Origin: Pseudomonas sp. HS6
GTDB taxonomy: Bacteria; Pseudomonadota; Gammaproteobacteria; Pseudomonadales; Pseudomonadaceae
Direction of reading: 5' to 3'
DNA: 64,000 bases
Assembly (NCBI RefSeq): GCF_023375815.1
Contig: NZ_CP067412.1
Span: 6,200,001-6,264,000 of the forward strand
Part shown: in pieces, positions 54,368-62,606 of the stretch
Layout of the letters: each line of letters opens with the position of its first letter
How positions within the stretch are numbered: position 1 is the stretch's first letter
Notes under the pieces: generated by a model
Seen by the model: only the letters and a program-made list of their open reading frames with translations
Databases searched by the model: none
Told to the model about the DNA's origin: nothing
Made by a program: the position numbers and the translations under genes

Positions 54368-56176
54368 TCAGCCGAAGGTAAAGGCGTAGGCCGACACGCC
54401 CGGATCGAGAAACTCGATGCTGAAGGTGCGGTCTTTCACGTCAGCGGTCTGCCGTACCAATTGATACAAGCGTTGTTCAGTCACGCGACCGCTGCCGTCA
54501 GGCGCCACGTCGACACCATGGGCATCGCCCGGTGCCTGACCATCGATCATCACTTTGAAGCGCACCGGTTTACCGTCCGCCCCAGGGCCCAGCACCAAGT
54601 GCAGGTCACGGGCGTGAAAGCGATAAACGATACGACTGGCCGGCGCACTGGCCGTGGCGCGTTCGGCACCGACCGCCCATTGGCCGCCGAGGCTCCAGTC
54701 ATTCAGGGCAAGATTTGCAGGTGTCTTGTAGGCCGCGTCCTTGTCAGGCACCAGGCTGGTTTCCGGTACGAAATGTTCCGCACGCTGGTAGCCGACGTAA
54801 GTTTCCGGTGACAGCACCTGGTTCATGTCCGGCGCGAGTTGTACGCCTTGAGCGTCTGCGTTGATCAGACCATCAGCCACGGTTTTCGCACCGGCCTCAC
54901 GCAACAGTTGCTGGATGACTCGTTCCGACTCGGCGTAGTCCCCTTCGCCAAAATGGTGGTAACGAATGCGCCCCTGAGCGTCGGCAAAGTAATGCGCCGG
55001 CCAGTATTCATTGTTGAAAGCGCGCCAGATCTTGTAGTCGTTATCGATGGCCACCGGGTAGTTGATGCCCAGTTCCTTCATGGCTTTGGTGACGTTGCCT
55101 ACATCACGCTCGAAAGCGAATTCCGGCGCATGCACACCAATCACCACCAGCCCCTGATCGCGATACTTCTCGGCCCAGGCTTTGACGTAAGGCAGGGTGC
55201 GCAGGCAGTTGATGCAGGAGTAAGTCCAAAAATCCACCAGCACCACTTTGCCTTTGAGTGCCTGCGCGTCCAGCGGCGCCGAGTTGAGCCACTGCACCGC
55301 GCCATCAAGCGCCGGCAACTGGCCCTCGACCGGCAACGAACCCGGTGCCTTGGCGGCCATTTTCATCGCGCCGCCCGCCGCCATCATGCTGCCGTTTGCC
55401 GCGTCATCCGCTGCGGGAACCTGCGCCATCATCGTGCCGTTGCCCTGAGGGGATTTGCCCGAAAGCTTGCCGACCAATGCCTGTTCCAGCCCACCGGTGG
55501 AGGCGGTCGAAAACCGCGCCAGAATCCCGGTATCGAGGCCCAGCGCAATGGCGGCCACACCGGCCAGCATCGCGGCCCCGAGCCCGCGCCGGATCCACTC
55601 ACCAGTCCCGATCGAACGCTTCATCACCGCAAAGACCTTACCGCCCAGCAGCAACGCCGCAGCGAGCGAAGTCGCGGCGCCCGCCGCATAGGCGAGCAAC
55701 AACAGCGTGGTGGCGATGCTTGCACCTTGCAGCGCGGCACCGGTCAGAATCAGCCCGAGGATTGGCCCGGCACAAGGCGCCCACAGCAGCCCCGTGGCGA
55801 CGCCGATCAGAAACGAAGCGCCGGGACGCGGACGATTGTCCTGACCGGCGGCCTCCGACAAGCGACTGCCGGCGGACACCAGCGGCCGGGTCAGACGCTC
55901 GGCCAGATGCGGCAGCAACAGCGTCAGCCCGAACAGTGCAACGAACAGCAACGCGAGCCAGCGACCGTACTGATTGACTTGCACCACCCAACCGCCGCCC
56001 ACCGCCGCCAACGAGGCGATGAGCGCGAAGGTCAGCGCCATCCCCGCCAACAGCGGCAAGCCACTTTTGATAAACGGCTGCCCGGTGCGAGCGAAGACAA
56101 AAGGCAGAACCGGCAGGATGCACGGACTGACAATCGTCAGCACACCACCGAGATAAGCGAGAACCAAGAGCCACAT
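54368..56176 (-). CDS. DipZ: CcdA-like membrane reductase fused to thioredoxin
   Basis: 602-residue membrane protein that carries electrons from the cytoplasm to periplasmic thiol enzymes. Residues 1-230 form the CcdA/DsbD-type membrane module with redox Cys19 (SPCILP) and Cys135 (APCAGP). Residues about 290-440 form a TlpA-like thioredoxin with CINC at 321-324. Residues about 450-602 form the DipZ C-terminal beta module. A linker at about 245-280 contains clustered Met residues (TMMAQ, SMMAAGG, AMKMAAK). The position between msrA and msrB suggests that it reduces both. Confidence 0.9.
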   Translation of the reverse strand: MWLLVLAYLGGVLTIVSPCILPVLPFVFARTGQPFIKSGLPLLAGMALTFALIASLAAVGGGWVVQVNQYGRWLALLFVALFGLTLLLPHLAERLTRPLVSAGSRLSEAAGQDNRPRPGASFLIGVATGLLWAPCAGPILGLILTGAALQGASIATTLLLLAYAAGAATSLAAALLLGGKVFAVMKRSIGTGEWIRRGLGAAMLAGVAAIALGLDTGILARFSTASTGGLEQALVGKLSGKSPQGNGTMMAQVPAADDAANGSMMAAGGAMKMAAKAPGSLPVEGQLPALDGAVQWLNSAPLDAQALKGKVVLVDFWTYSCINCLRTLPYVKAWAEKYRDQGLVVIGVHAPEFAFERDVGNVTKAMKELGINYPVAIDNDYKIWRAFNNEYWPAHYFADAQGRIRYHHFGEGDYAESERVIQQLLREAGAKTVADGLINADAQGVQLAPDMNQVLSPETYVGYQRAEHFVPETSLVPDKDAAYKTPANLALNDWSLGGQWAVGAERATASAPASRIVYRFHARDLHLVLGPGADGKPVRFKVMIDGQAPGDAHGVDVAPDGSGRVTEQRLYQLVRQTADVKDRTFSIEFLDPGVSAYAFTFG

Positions 56177-56219
56177 AGTATCGTCCTGTTGTAAGTGAAG
56201 ATCGCCGGCGGGCCACGAT

Positions 56220-56738
56220 TCAGGCCGCCACGGGTTTGAAGGTCATCGCCAGGCCGTTCATGCAGTAGCGAAGGCCGGTGGGTTTGGGCCCGTCGTCGAA
56301 AACATGGCCGAGGTGACCGCCGCAGCGCCGACAGTGAACTTCCTCTCGCGTCATGCCGAAAGAACGGTCCTGACGTATGGCCACGGCGTGTTCCAGCGGT
56401 GCCCAGAAACTCGGCCAACCGGTACGGCTGTCGAACTTGGTATCCGACGAAAACAACGCCAGGTCGCAGCCAGCACAGGCAAACGCACCCGTCCGGTGCT
56501 CGTTGTTCAGCGGGCTGCTGTAGGCGCGCTCCGTGCCCTCTTTGCGCAGCACGTCGAATTGCTCGTCGGTGAGCAACGCATGCCATTCACTGTCGCTGTG
56601 GGTCACTTCAAAAATCTCGTCGGCATGTGCCTCACCGACCAGCGCAGAGCCCGTGGATAACTTTGGCAATACACCGGCCAGAAGGGCTGCAAGCCCCAGC
56701 CCGCCGCCGGTTGCCAGAATCTGTCGCCGTGAAAACAT
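56220..56738 (-). CDS. msrB: Tat-type exported methionine (R)-sulfoxide reductase MsrB
   Basis: 172-residue MsrB that repairs Met-R-sulfoxide. The N terminus carries a twin-arginine signal (SRRQILATGGGLGLAALLAG). Zinc Cys pairs are C88/C91 and C136/C139, and the catalytic Cys159 is in GLRYCMNG. The start at 56738 follows GGGAGA and gives the Tat signal at the N terminus; the frame runs to 56777. It forms an msrB-dipZ-msrA operon and is divergent from a two-component system. Confidence 0.92.
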   Translation of the reverse strand: MFSRRQILATGGGLGLAALLAGVLPKLSTGSALVGEAHADEIFEVTHSDSEWHALLTDEQFDVLRKEGTERAYSSPLNNEHRTGAFACAGCDLALFSSDTKFDSRTGWPSFWAPLEHAVAIRQDRSFGMTREEVHCRRCGGHLGHVFDDGPKPTGLRYCMNGLAMTFKPVAA

Positions 56739-56889
56739 GGCCGTCTCCCAAAATTCCAGATGCCTGTCGTGGAACACAGCCTAGGCTTGGGTTGATCGCC
56801 AAATCCTCACGGGAAGTTAAACAATTCGTGATAACTCGCCCCGAGGAAAACCCGCACAATGCGTTCATCGCGCCGAAGGATTGAGCTTC

Positions 56890-57606
56890 ATGGAACAGAC
56901 CAAACGCGTCCTGGTGGTCGAGGACGACCTGCACATTGCCGACCTCATTTGCCTGCATTTGCGGGACGAACAATTCGAGGTAGTACACAGCGCCGACGGC
57001 GACGAAGGCATGCGCCTGCTGCAGCAAGGTCACTGGGATGCGCTCATCCTCGACCTCATGCTGCCTGGCGTCGACGGACTTGAAATCTGCCGCCGCGCCC
57101 GGGCCATGGCCCGCTACACACCGATCATCATCACCAGTGCCCGTTCCAGCGAACTGCACCGCATTCTCGGCCTCGAACTGGGCGCCGACGATTACCTAGC
57201 CAAACCGTTTTCGATGCTTGAACTGGTGGCTCGGGTCAAAGCGCTGCTGCGCCGCGTGGATGCCATGGCCCGCAACCTGAAGATGGACGCCGGCAGCCTG
57301 AGCCTCGATGGTTTGAGCATCGACCCGATCACCCGTGACGTCACCCTCAATGGCCAGCGCCTGGACCTCACTCCACGGGAATTCGATCTGCTGTATTTCT
57401 TCGCCCGTCAGCCGGGCAAGGTGTTCTCGCGCATGGATCTGCTCAACGCGGTCTGGGGCTACAGCCACGAAGGTTACGAACACACGGTCAACACCCACAT
57501 CAATCGCCTGCGGGCGAAAATCGAGGCCGATCCGGCACAACCGGTGCGCATCCTCACGGTGTGGGGTCGCGGCTATAAATTCGGCACGAGCGCAGAGCAA
57601 CCATGA
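56890..57606 (+). CDS. OmpR-family response regulator
   Basis: 238-residue regulator. The receiver domain has phospho-acceptor Asp55 (ALILDLMLPG) and the conserved Lys in YLAKPFS. The C-terminal winged helix (LTPREFDLLYFFARQPGKVFSRMDLLNAVWGY; TVNTHINRLRAKIE) is the OmpR/PhoB type. The ATG at 56890 follows AAGGA; the frame opens at a TTG at 56881. It overlaps the kinase start by 4 bases and is divergent from msrB (151 bp between starts), so it probably controls the periplasmic Msr genes. Confidence 0.92.
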   Translation: MEQTKRVLVVEDDLHIADLICLHLRDEQFEVVHSADGDEGMRLLQQGHWDALILDLMLPGVDGLEICRRARAMARYTPIIITSARSSELHRILGLELGADDYLAKPFSMLELVARVKALLRRVDAMARNLKMDAGSLSLDGLSIDPITRDVTLNGQRLDLTPREFDLLYFFARQPGKVFSRMDLLNAVWGYSHEGYEHTVNTHINRLRAKIEADPAQPVRILTVWGRGYKFGTSAEQP

Positions 57607-59123
57607 AACTGACCCTGACGCAGCGCCTGTCCCTGGTGTTTGCCGTGCTGTTGCTGGCGTGCTGCGGCACGTCGGCCTGGTTGCAGGTACGCTCCAGCCA
57701 GATGCATGAGCTGGAAGTGGTGCAAGGATTGTCCCGGGATCTGGCGCAACACATCGCCCACGACACGGTGCTGATGGACAGCAACGGACTGATGCCCGGT
57801 GCGGTGCGCGAGTTGTTCAGCCAGTTGATGCTGGTCAACCCAAGTGTCGAGGTGTACCTGCTCGACACCGAGGGCCGGATCGTCGGTAACGCGGCACCGG
57901 AAGGACGCCTGCGTCGGCAGACTGTCGATCTCGCGCCGATTCGACGATTGCTCAACGATCAACCGTTGCCGATCCTCGGCGACGACCCACGCAGCGTCGA
58001 TGGGCGCAAGGTCTTCAGCGCCGCGCCGTTGCAGGTCAACGGCAAGGCGGCCGGTTACCTTTACGTGGTCCTGCTCAGCGAAGCGCACGACCGATTCGCC
58101 GAACGCGGCGCCACCAGCGCGGCGCTCAACACGGCGTTGCTGTCCATCGGGCTCGTGGCATTCCTGTGCCTGATTGCCGGTTTGACCGCGTTTAATCTGA
58201 TCACCCGGCCGCTGCGACGATTGACCGAAACCGTGGGCCAATTCGACATCGACGGCGCACCGCAAACACTGCCCGCCGCGCCGACACCTGTGGACAAGTT
58301 CGCTGACCCGGATGAAATCGCCGTACTCGACGCAGCGTTCCGGCAAATGCAAAACCGCCTCGGTGAACAATGGCGCTCACTGACCCGCCAGGATCAGGAG
58401 CGTCGGGAACTGGTGGCGAACATTTCCCATGACCTGCGCACACCGTTGGCCTCGCTGCATGGTTACCTTGAGACGCTGTCACTCAAGGACGCCACCCTGT
58501 CCCCCGAAGAACGCCGTCGCTATCTGGGGATTGCCCTGGATCAGAGCCGCAAGGTTGGCGGGCTCGCGCAATCGTTGCTGGAGCTGGTGCGCCTGGAACA
58601 TGGCTTCGTTCAGCCTGTGCTGGAAAAGTTTTCCCTGACCGATCTGGTACAGGACATCTTCCAGAAATTCGAACTGGGCGCCGAGGCCCGAAATGTTGTA
58701 CTCAAGGCCAGCTTCAGTACCAACCTGCCAACCGTTTGCGCTGACCTCGGGCTGATCGAACGGGTGCTGACCAACCTGTTCGATAACGCCTTGCGCCATA
58801 CGCCGCCGGGTGGCGAAATCGAACTCGGTCTGAAACCCCAGGGCCCGCTGGTTGAAATCACCGTCAGCGATACCGGCCCCGGCATCGCCGCCGAGTTGCG
58901 CGAGGGTTTATTCCTGCGCCCCTTCAATATAGGTGGCGCGCGACGCGATGGCGGGCTGGGCCTGCGGATCGTGCACCGGATCCTGCAACTGCACGGGCGC
59001 GAAATCCAGTTGCTCGATGTCGCAGGACGGGGCGCAACCTTTCGCTTCTCGCTTCCAGTGGATCAACAGAACGCCGAACAGTGGATCGTGCGTTCGATGA
59101 ACCTGAATACGCCGGGCAAATAA
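57603..59123 (+). CDS. Sensor histidine kinase with periplasmic domain and HAMP
   Basis: 506-residue membrane kinase. TM1 is near residues 7-27, the periplasmic sensor at 28-180, TM2 near 181-203 (LLSIGLVAFLCLIAGLTAFNLI), then HAMP. The phospho-acceptor His276 lies in NISHDLRTPLASLHGYLE, with N box (LTNLFDNALRHTPPGG) and G boxes (SDTGPGIA; GGLGLRIVHRIL) in the catalytic domain. It pairs with the upstream response regulator. The sensor ligand is unknown; oxidative or envelope thiol stress is likely from the msr context. Confidence 0.92.
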   Translation: MKLTLTQRLSLVFAVLLLACCGTSAWLQVRSSQMHELEVVQGLSRDLAQHIAHDTVLMDSNGLMPGAVRELFSQLMLVNPSVEVYLLDTEGRIVGNAAPEGRLRRQTVDLAPIRRLLNDQPLPILGDDPRSVDGRKVFSAAPLQVNGKAAGYLYVVLLSEAHDRFAERGATSAALNTALLSIGLVAFLCLIAGLTAFNLITRPLRRLTETVGQFDIDGAPQTLPAAPTPVDKFADPDEIAVLDAAFRQMQNRLGEQWRSLTRQDQERRELVANISHDLRTPLASLHGYLETLSLKDATLSPEERRRYLGIALDQSRKVGGLAQSLLELVRLEHGFVQPVLEKFSLTDLVQDIFQKFELGAEARNVVLKASFSTNLPTVCADLGLIERVLTNLFDNALRHTPPGGEIELGLKPQGPLVEITVSDTGPGIAAELREGLFLRPFNIGGARRDGGLGLRIVHRILQLHGREIQLLDVAGRGATFRFSLPVDQQNAEQWIVRSMNLNTPGK

Positions 59124-59243
59124 TCAACTCCACCGGGCCGTTGCTCCGTGACAACAACGTCCCGCTCCCCTAAATTAGTCGGCCTGAAAAAGCCCCCCGA
59201 GCTTTCTCGTCTCATCTCAAGTTAAAAAAGTAGTGAAATTTCA

Positions 59244-59948
59244 ATGTCCGATTTCAACACCGCTGAATCCGTAGTCACCCTGTCGTCCAAAGCGGAATAC
59301 GAAAACTCCATCAATCTTTCACAACACATCCCACAAGCGAAGATCATCAGCGAAATGGTGCTGGACGCGTTTCAGTCCAGCCGCGAAAGCGACCAGATCC
59401 GCGAGCTGCGCGCTGCGATCCGCCAGGCCCACGACCGCTTCGATGACGACCAGGCCTACGAGCTGATGGGCGAACTCAAGCGTCTGAAAGATGCCGAAGC
59501 CGCCGACATTGCTGCCCTCGAAGATCTGAGCAGCAAATTCCCGATCAGCCGCATCCTGTCCAGCTTCAAGGACGACCCGGCGTTCCAGGAAATCGTCTAT
59601 GGTCTGGCCCTCAAGGTGCTGAACCAGACGCATCAGGCGATCAGCAACCCGAGCGGCGGCAAGAGCAAAGCCGCACGCACCAAGAAAGACGTCGAAGTGT
59701 TCAGCATCAGCAAGGACGGCATCAGCGTGACCCTGCCAATGCGCACGCCGCGTTCGCGCCTGAGCGTGGATCGTGAAGCACTGGAATTCCTCGGTTTCAC
59801 TTTCGTCGGTGAAGGCGAAGAAGCCGAGCTCGAAGGCGAAACTTTCGTCGACAACGCCGGTACCGAGCACGCGATCAACCGCAAGAACATCATCACCGCG
59901 CTGCAACAGCAGACCGCGTTTGACGGTTACAGCATCGCCGCCCAGTAA
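59244..59948 (+). CDS. Conserved hypothetical protein with coiled-coil N-terminal half
   Basis: 234-residue acidic protein with no recognised domain. Residues about 40-105 form a strongly helical, probably coiled-coil region (SRESDQIRELRAAIRQAH; AYELMGELKRLKDAEAADIAALEDLSS). A basic linker (SGGKSKAARTKKDVEV) follows, then a C-terminal domain of mixed type (ISVTLPMRTPRSRLSVDREALEFLGFTFVGEG). No signal peptide is present. A terminator follows. The layout resembles nucleoid-type proteins, but the sequence does not match MvaT or H-NS. Confidence 0.6.
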   Translation: MSDFNTAESVVTLSSKAEYENSINLSQHIPQAKIISEMVLDAFQSSRESDQIRELRAAIRQAHDRFDDDQAYELMGELKRLKDAEAADIAALEDLSSKFPISRILSSFKDDPAFQEIVYGLALKVLNQTHQAISNPSGGKSKAARTKKDVEVFSISKDGISVTLPMRTPRSRLSVDREALEFLGFTFVGEGEEAELEGETFVDNAGTEHAINRKNIITALQQQTAFDGYSIAAQ

Positions 59949-59962
59949 ACGCGGCGCTGACG

Positions 59963-59999
59963 AAAAAGCCCCGCTCTGAATTTCAGGCGGGGCTTTTTG
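59963..59999. terminator. Rho-independent terminator
   Basis: AAAAAGCCCCGC / GCGGGGCTTTTT arms around a loop of about 12 nt, following the hypothetical gene and before the convergent ridA. Confidence 0.85.
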
Positions 60000-60017
60000 T
60001 TGCGCGGCTTTTAGCGA

Positions 60018-60509
60018 TTATGCCGACGGATGTACCGCAGCGATCATGTCGACTTCGATGGCCGCGTTTTTCGGCAACTGATAGACACCAACGGTTGTGC
60101 GTGTATGGCGGCCAGCATCACCCAGCACATAACTGAAAACATCCGATGCACCATTGGCCACTTCGCTCAGGTCAACGAAATCCGGGGTCGACTTCACATA
60201 CACCGTGACCCGCAACAACGCCCTGACCTTGTCCAGCGAACCGACTGCATCGACGATGAATGCCAGGCAACGCATGGCACTGATGCTCGCTGCGGCCTGC
60301 GCATCCTTGAGAGTCAGCTCCAGCCCGACCCGGCCGGGATACTGAATCTTGCCCTCGGTACGCGGCACCATGCCACTGATGTACAGCTCATCGTGATGGC
60401 GCACCAGCGGCGCGTAATTGCCGCCCACCGTGTTCTCGCCATTGATGTCGTAATTCAGCTCTTTTGCCAGGGCAATGAAGCGCTCGTCGCAGGTCATCCT
60501 CTCAGTCAT
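60018..60509 (-). CDS. RidA family deaminase-like protein
   Basis: 163-residue YjgF/YER057c/UK114 family protein that hydrolyses reactive enamine/imine intermediates or acts as a chaperone. The block RHTRTTVGVYQLPKNAAIEVDMIAAVHP contains the conserved Arg and Glu. It is longer than the 130-residue RidA archetype at its N terminus (MTERMTCDERFIALAKELN), which places it in the RutC-like or related subfamily. It converges with the unknown gene. Confidence 0.85.
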   Translation of the reverse strand: MTERMTCDERFIALAKELNYDINGENTVGGNYAPLVRHHDELYISGMVPRTEGKIQYPGRVGLELTLKDAQAAASISAMRCLAFIVDAVGSLDKVRALLRVTVYVKSTPDFVDLSEVANGASDVFSYVLGDAGRHTRTTVGVYQLPKNAAIEVDMIAAVHPSA

Positions 60510-60632
60510 TTCGCCCAGCCTCTTGATCGATGCATGAAGTTGGATCCGAATCTAGGACGTTTGTCGGGCGACCGCAACCTGTCAATTTCTAGCTAGTCGT
60601 TTCGAGAGCACGAGTGATTCCCCGCCCCGCTC

Positions 60633-60656
60633 TGTGGGAGCGAGCGTGCTCGCGAT
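60633..60656. repeat. Single REP element
   Basis: The unit tgtgggagcgagcgtgctcgcgat is a variant of the paired REP at 17075-17164. It lies between ridA and cyoE. Confidence 0.75.
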
Positions 60657-60688
60657 GAGGCCACCCTCTGTTTCCATCATTCAAACAA

Positions 60689-60725
60689 CAAAAAACCCCG
60701 CTCATCTTTAGATGAACGGGGTTTC
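60689..60725. terminator. Hairpin terminator downstream of cyoE
   Basis: AAACCCCG-x-TCATC / GATGA-x-CGGGGTTT stem around TTTA. On the minus strand it reads into the A run at 60689, which becomes the T run, so it ends the cyo operon. Confidence 0.8.
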
Positions 60726-60743
60726 TCGTACAACGTTCGAACC

Positions 60744-61631
60744 TTACGGCGCGTACGTCAGCAACAGCTCGGTCGGCACCTTGAAGTCCAGGGACATCAT
60801 GACGCTCAACGCGGTGATGGTGAAGATCGAGAACACGAACAGCTTGCGTGCCCAGACCGTGTCATCCACCGCCTTGTAGCCGGTCCAGGCCATGTACAAC
60901 CAGTACATGCCCATGGCCGCGGCGACGGCGAGGTAGCTCATGCCGGCGTAACCGCTGAAGGTCAGCATCAAGGTCGCCACGAGGAAGGCCAGGATGTAGA
61001 GCAGGATGTGCTTCTTGGCCACCTGGATCCCGCGCTTCACTGGCAGCACCGGAATCGATGCAGCCAGGTAATCGTTGAAGCGGAAGATCGCGATGGCGTA
61101 GGAATGCGGCATCTGCCACAGGCTGAACATCACCAGCAGGGTCAGCGCGGCCATGTCGAAGCTGTTGGTCACGGCCACGTAACCAATCACCGGCGGCATG
61201 GCGCCCGACAGACTGCCCACCAGCGTGCCGTGAACCGACTTGCGCTTGAGGTACAGGCTGTAGAAGCCGACGTAGATAATGAAGCCGATCACGGCGAACA
61301 ATGCAGCCAACGGGTTGGCCACCTTGTACAGCAACGCAACGCCGGCGACACCCAGGATGGTCGCATAGACCAGGGCCAGTTTCAGGGAGATCAAGCCCTG
61401 GACCAGCACCCGGTTCTTGGTGCGTTCCATCTTCAGGTCGATGTCACGGTCGATGCAGTTGTTGAACACGCAACCGGAGGCCACAACCAGGGAAGTGCCG
61501 ATCATGGCGGCCAGGAACACCGCCAGATCTACATGCCCTTTCGAGGCCAGGAAGAACCCGCCTGCCACAGAAAGCACGTTACCGAAAATGATCCCCGGTT
61601 TGGTGATTTGGATAAAGTGCTTGAGCGACAT
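60744..61631 (-). CDS. cyoE: Protoheme IX farnesyltransferase CyoE
   Basis: 295-residue inner-membrane enzyme of the UbiA superfamily that converts haem B to haem O for the bo3 oxidase. The [19 protein letters not shown] block has the two Asp-rich motifs of the prenyl-diphosphate site, and [14 protein letters not shown] is the second motif region. Nine helices fit. It follows cyoD by 10 bp as the last gene of the cyo operon. Confidence 0.93.
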   Translation of the reverse strand: MSLKHFIQITKPGIIFGNVLSVAGGFFLASKGHVDLAVFLAAMIGTSLVVASGCVFNNCIDRDIDLKMERTKNRVLVQGLISLKLALVYATILGVAGVALLYKVANPLAALFAVIGFIIYVGFYSLYLKRKSVHGTLVGSLSGAMPPVIGYVAVTNSFDMAALTLLVMFSLWQMPHSYAIAIFRFNDYLAASIPVLPVKRGIQVAKKHILLYILAFLVATLMLTFSGYAGMSYLAVAAAMGMYWLYMAWTGYKAVDDTVWARKLFVFSIFTITALSVMMSLDFKVPTELLLTYAP

Positions 61632-61641
61632 CGGGTCTACC

Positions 61642-61977
61642 TCACTTCGCCATCATGAACGTGTGGATGCTGAACATGATCCACAGCGACAGGCCGACCA
61701 GCAGCAGGATCACGATGGCCGTAAAGACGAACGCGATCACGTTGTTACGCTGAGCCACGGAGCGGTCCAGGTGCAGGAAGTAATACAGGTGAACGATCAC
61801 CTGGATCACTGCGAACAGCAGGACGATTGCCAGCGTGGTGGACTTCGGCAGGGTCGGGAACATCACCAGGCCGAACGGGATGACGGTCAGGATCACCGAC
61901 AGGATGAAGCCAATGGCGTACGACTTAACGCTGCCGTGGCCAGCATCATGGCTGTCATGGGAGTGTGCATTAGCCAT
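61642..61977 (-). CDS. cyoD: Cytochrome bo3 ubiquinol oxidase subunit CyoD
   Basis: 111-residue accessory subunit with three hydrophobic helices ([64 protein letters not shown]), the usual CyoD length. It starts at 61977, overlapping the cyoC stop by one base (TAATG). A short His-rich N terminus ([14 protein letters not shown]) precedes the first helix. Confidence 0.92.
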   Translation of the reverse strand: MANAHSHDSHDAGHGSVKSYAIGFILSVILTVIPFGLVMFPTLPKSTTLAIVLLFAVIQVIVHLYYFLHLDRSVAQRNNVIAFVFTAIVILLLVGLSLWIMFSIHTFMMAK

Positions 61978-62603
61978 TACAGGGTCCCCATCAGGTAAAC
62001 AACGGTGAATACGCAGATCCACACCACGTCCAGGAAGTGCCAGAACAGGCTCAGGCAGCTCAGACGGGTCTTGTTGGTCGCCGTCAGGCCGTGCTTGTTG
62101 ACCTGGTACATCATGATGCCCATCCAGATCAGACCCGCGGATACGTGCAGACCGTGAGTACCGACCAGGGTGAAGAACGCCGACAGGAAGCCCGAACGGC
62201 TAGGACCGAAGCCCTCGGAGATCAGCAGGTGGAACTCGTTGATCTCCATGGCGATGAAGCCTGCGCCGAGCAGGAAGGTCATGAACAACCAGCCCAGAAC
62301 CTGCTGCTTTTTACCTTTGTACAACGCCAGCATGGCGAAGCCGTAGGTGATCGAACTGAACAACAGCAGAGCGGTTTCGCCCAGCACGTATGGCAGTTCG
62401 AAGATGTCGTGGCCCGACGGGCCACCGGCGACGTTGTTTACCAGTACCGCGTACACCGCGAAGATCGACGCAAACAGAATGCAGTCGGTCATCAGGTAGA
62501 GCCAGAAACCGTATACGGTCATCTCGCCCGAGTCGTGGTGATGGTCATCGTGCCCATGGTCATGACCATGAGCGTGTCCAGCATTGGTCACTAAGTTCGA
62601 CAT
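61977..62603 (-). CDS. cyoC: Cytochrome bo3 ubiquinol oxidase subunit III CyoC
   Basis: 208-residue subunit with five hydrophobic helices and [61 protein letters not shown] as the COX3 signature blocks. A His-rich N terminus ([15 protein letters not shown]) is typical of CyoC in Pseudomonas. It lies 3 bp downstream of cyoB. Confidence 0.93.
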   Translation of the reverse strand: MSNLVTNAGHAHGHDHGHDDHHHDSGEMTVYGFWLYLMTDCILFASIFAVYAVLVNNVAGGPSGHDIFELPYVLGETALLLFSSITYGFAMLALYKGKKQQVLGWLFMTFLLGAGFIAMEINEFHLLISEGFGPSRSGFLSAFFTLVGTHGLHVSAGLIWMGIMMYQVNKHGLTATNKTRLSCLSLFWHFLDVVWICVFTVVYLMGTL

Positions 62604-62606
62604 TGT

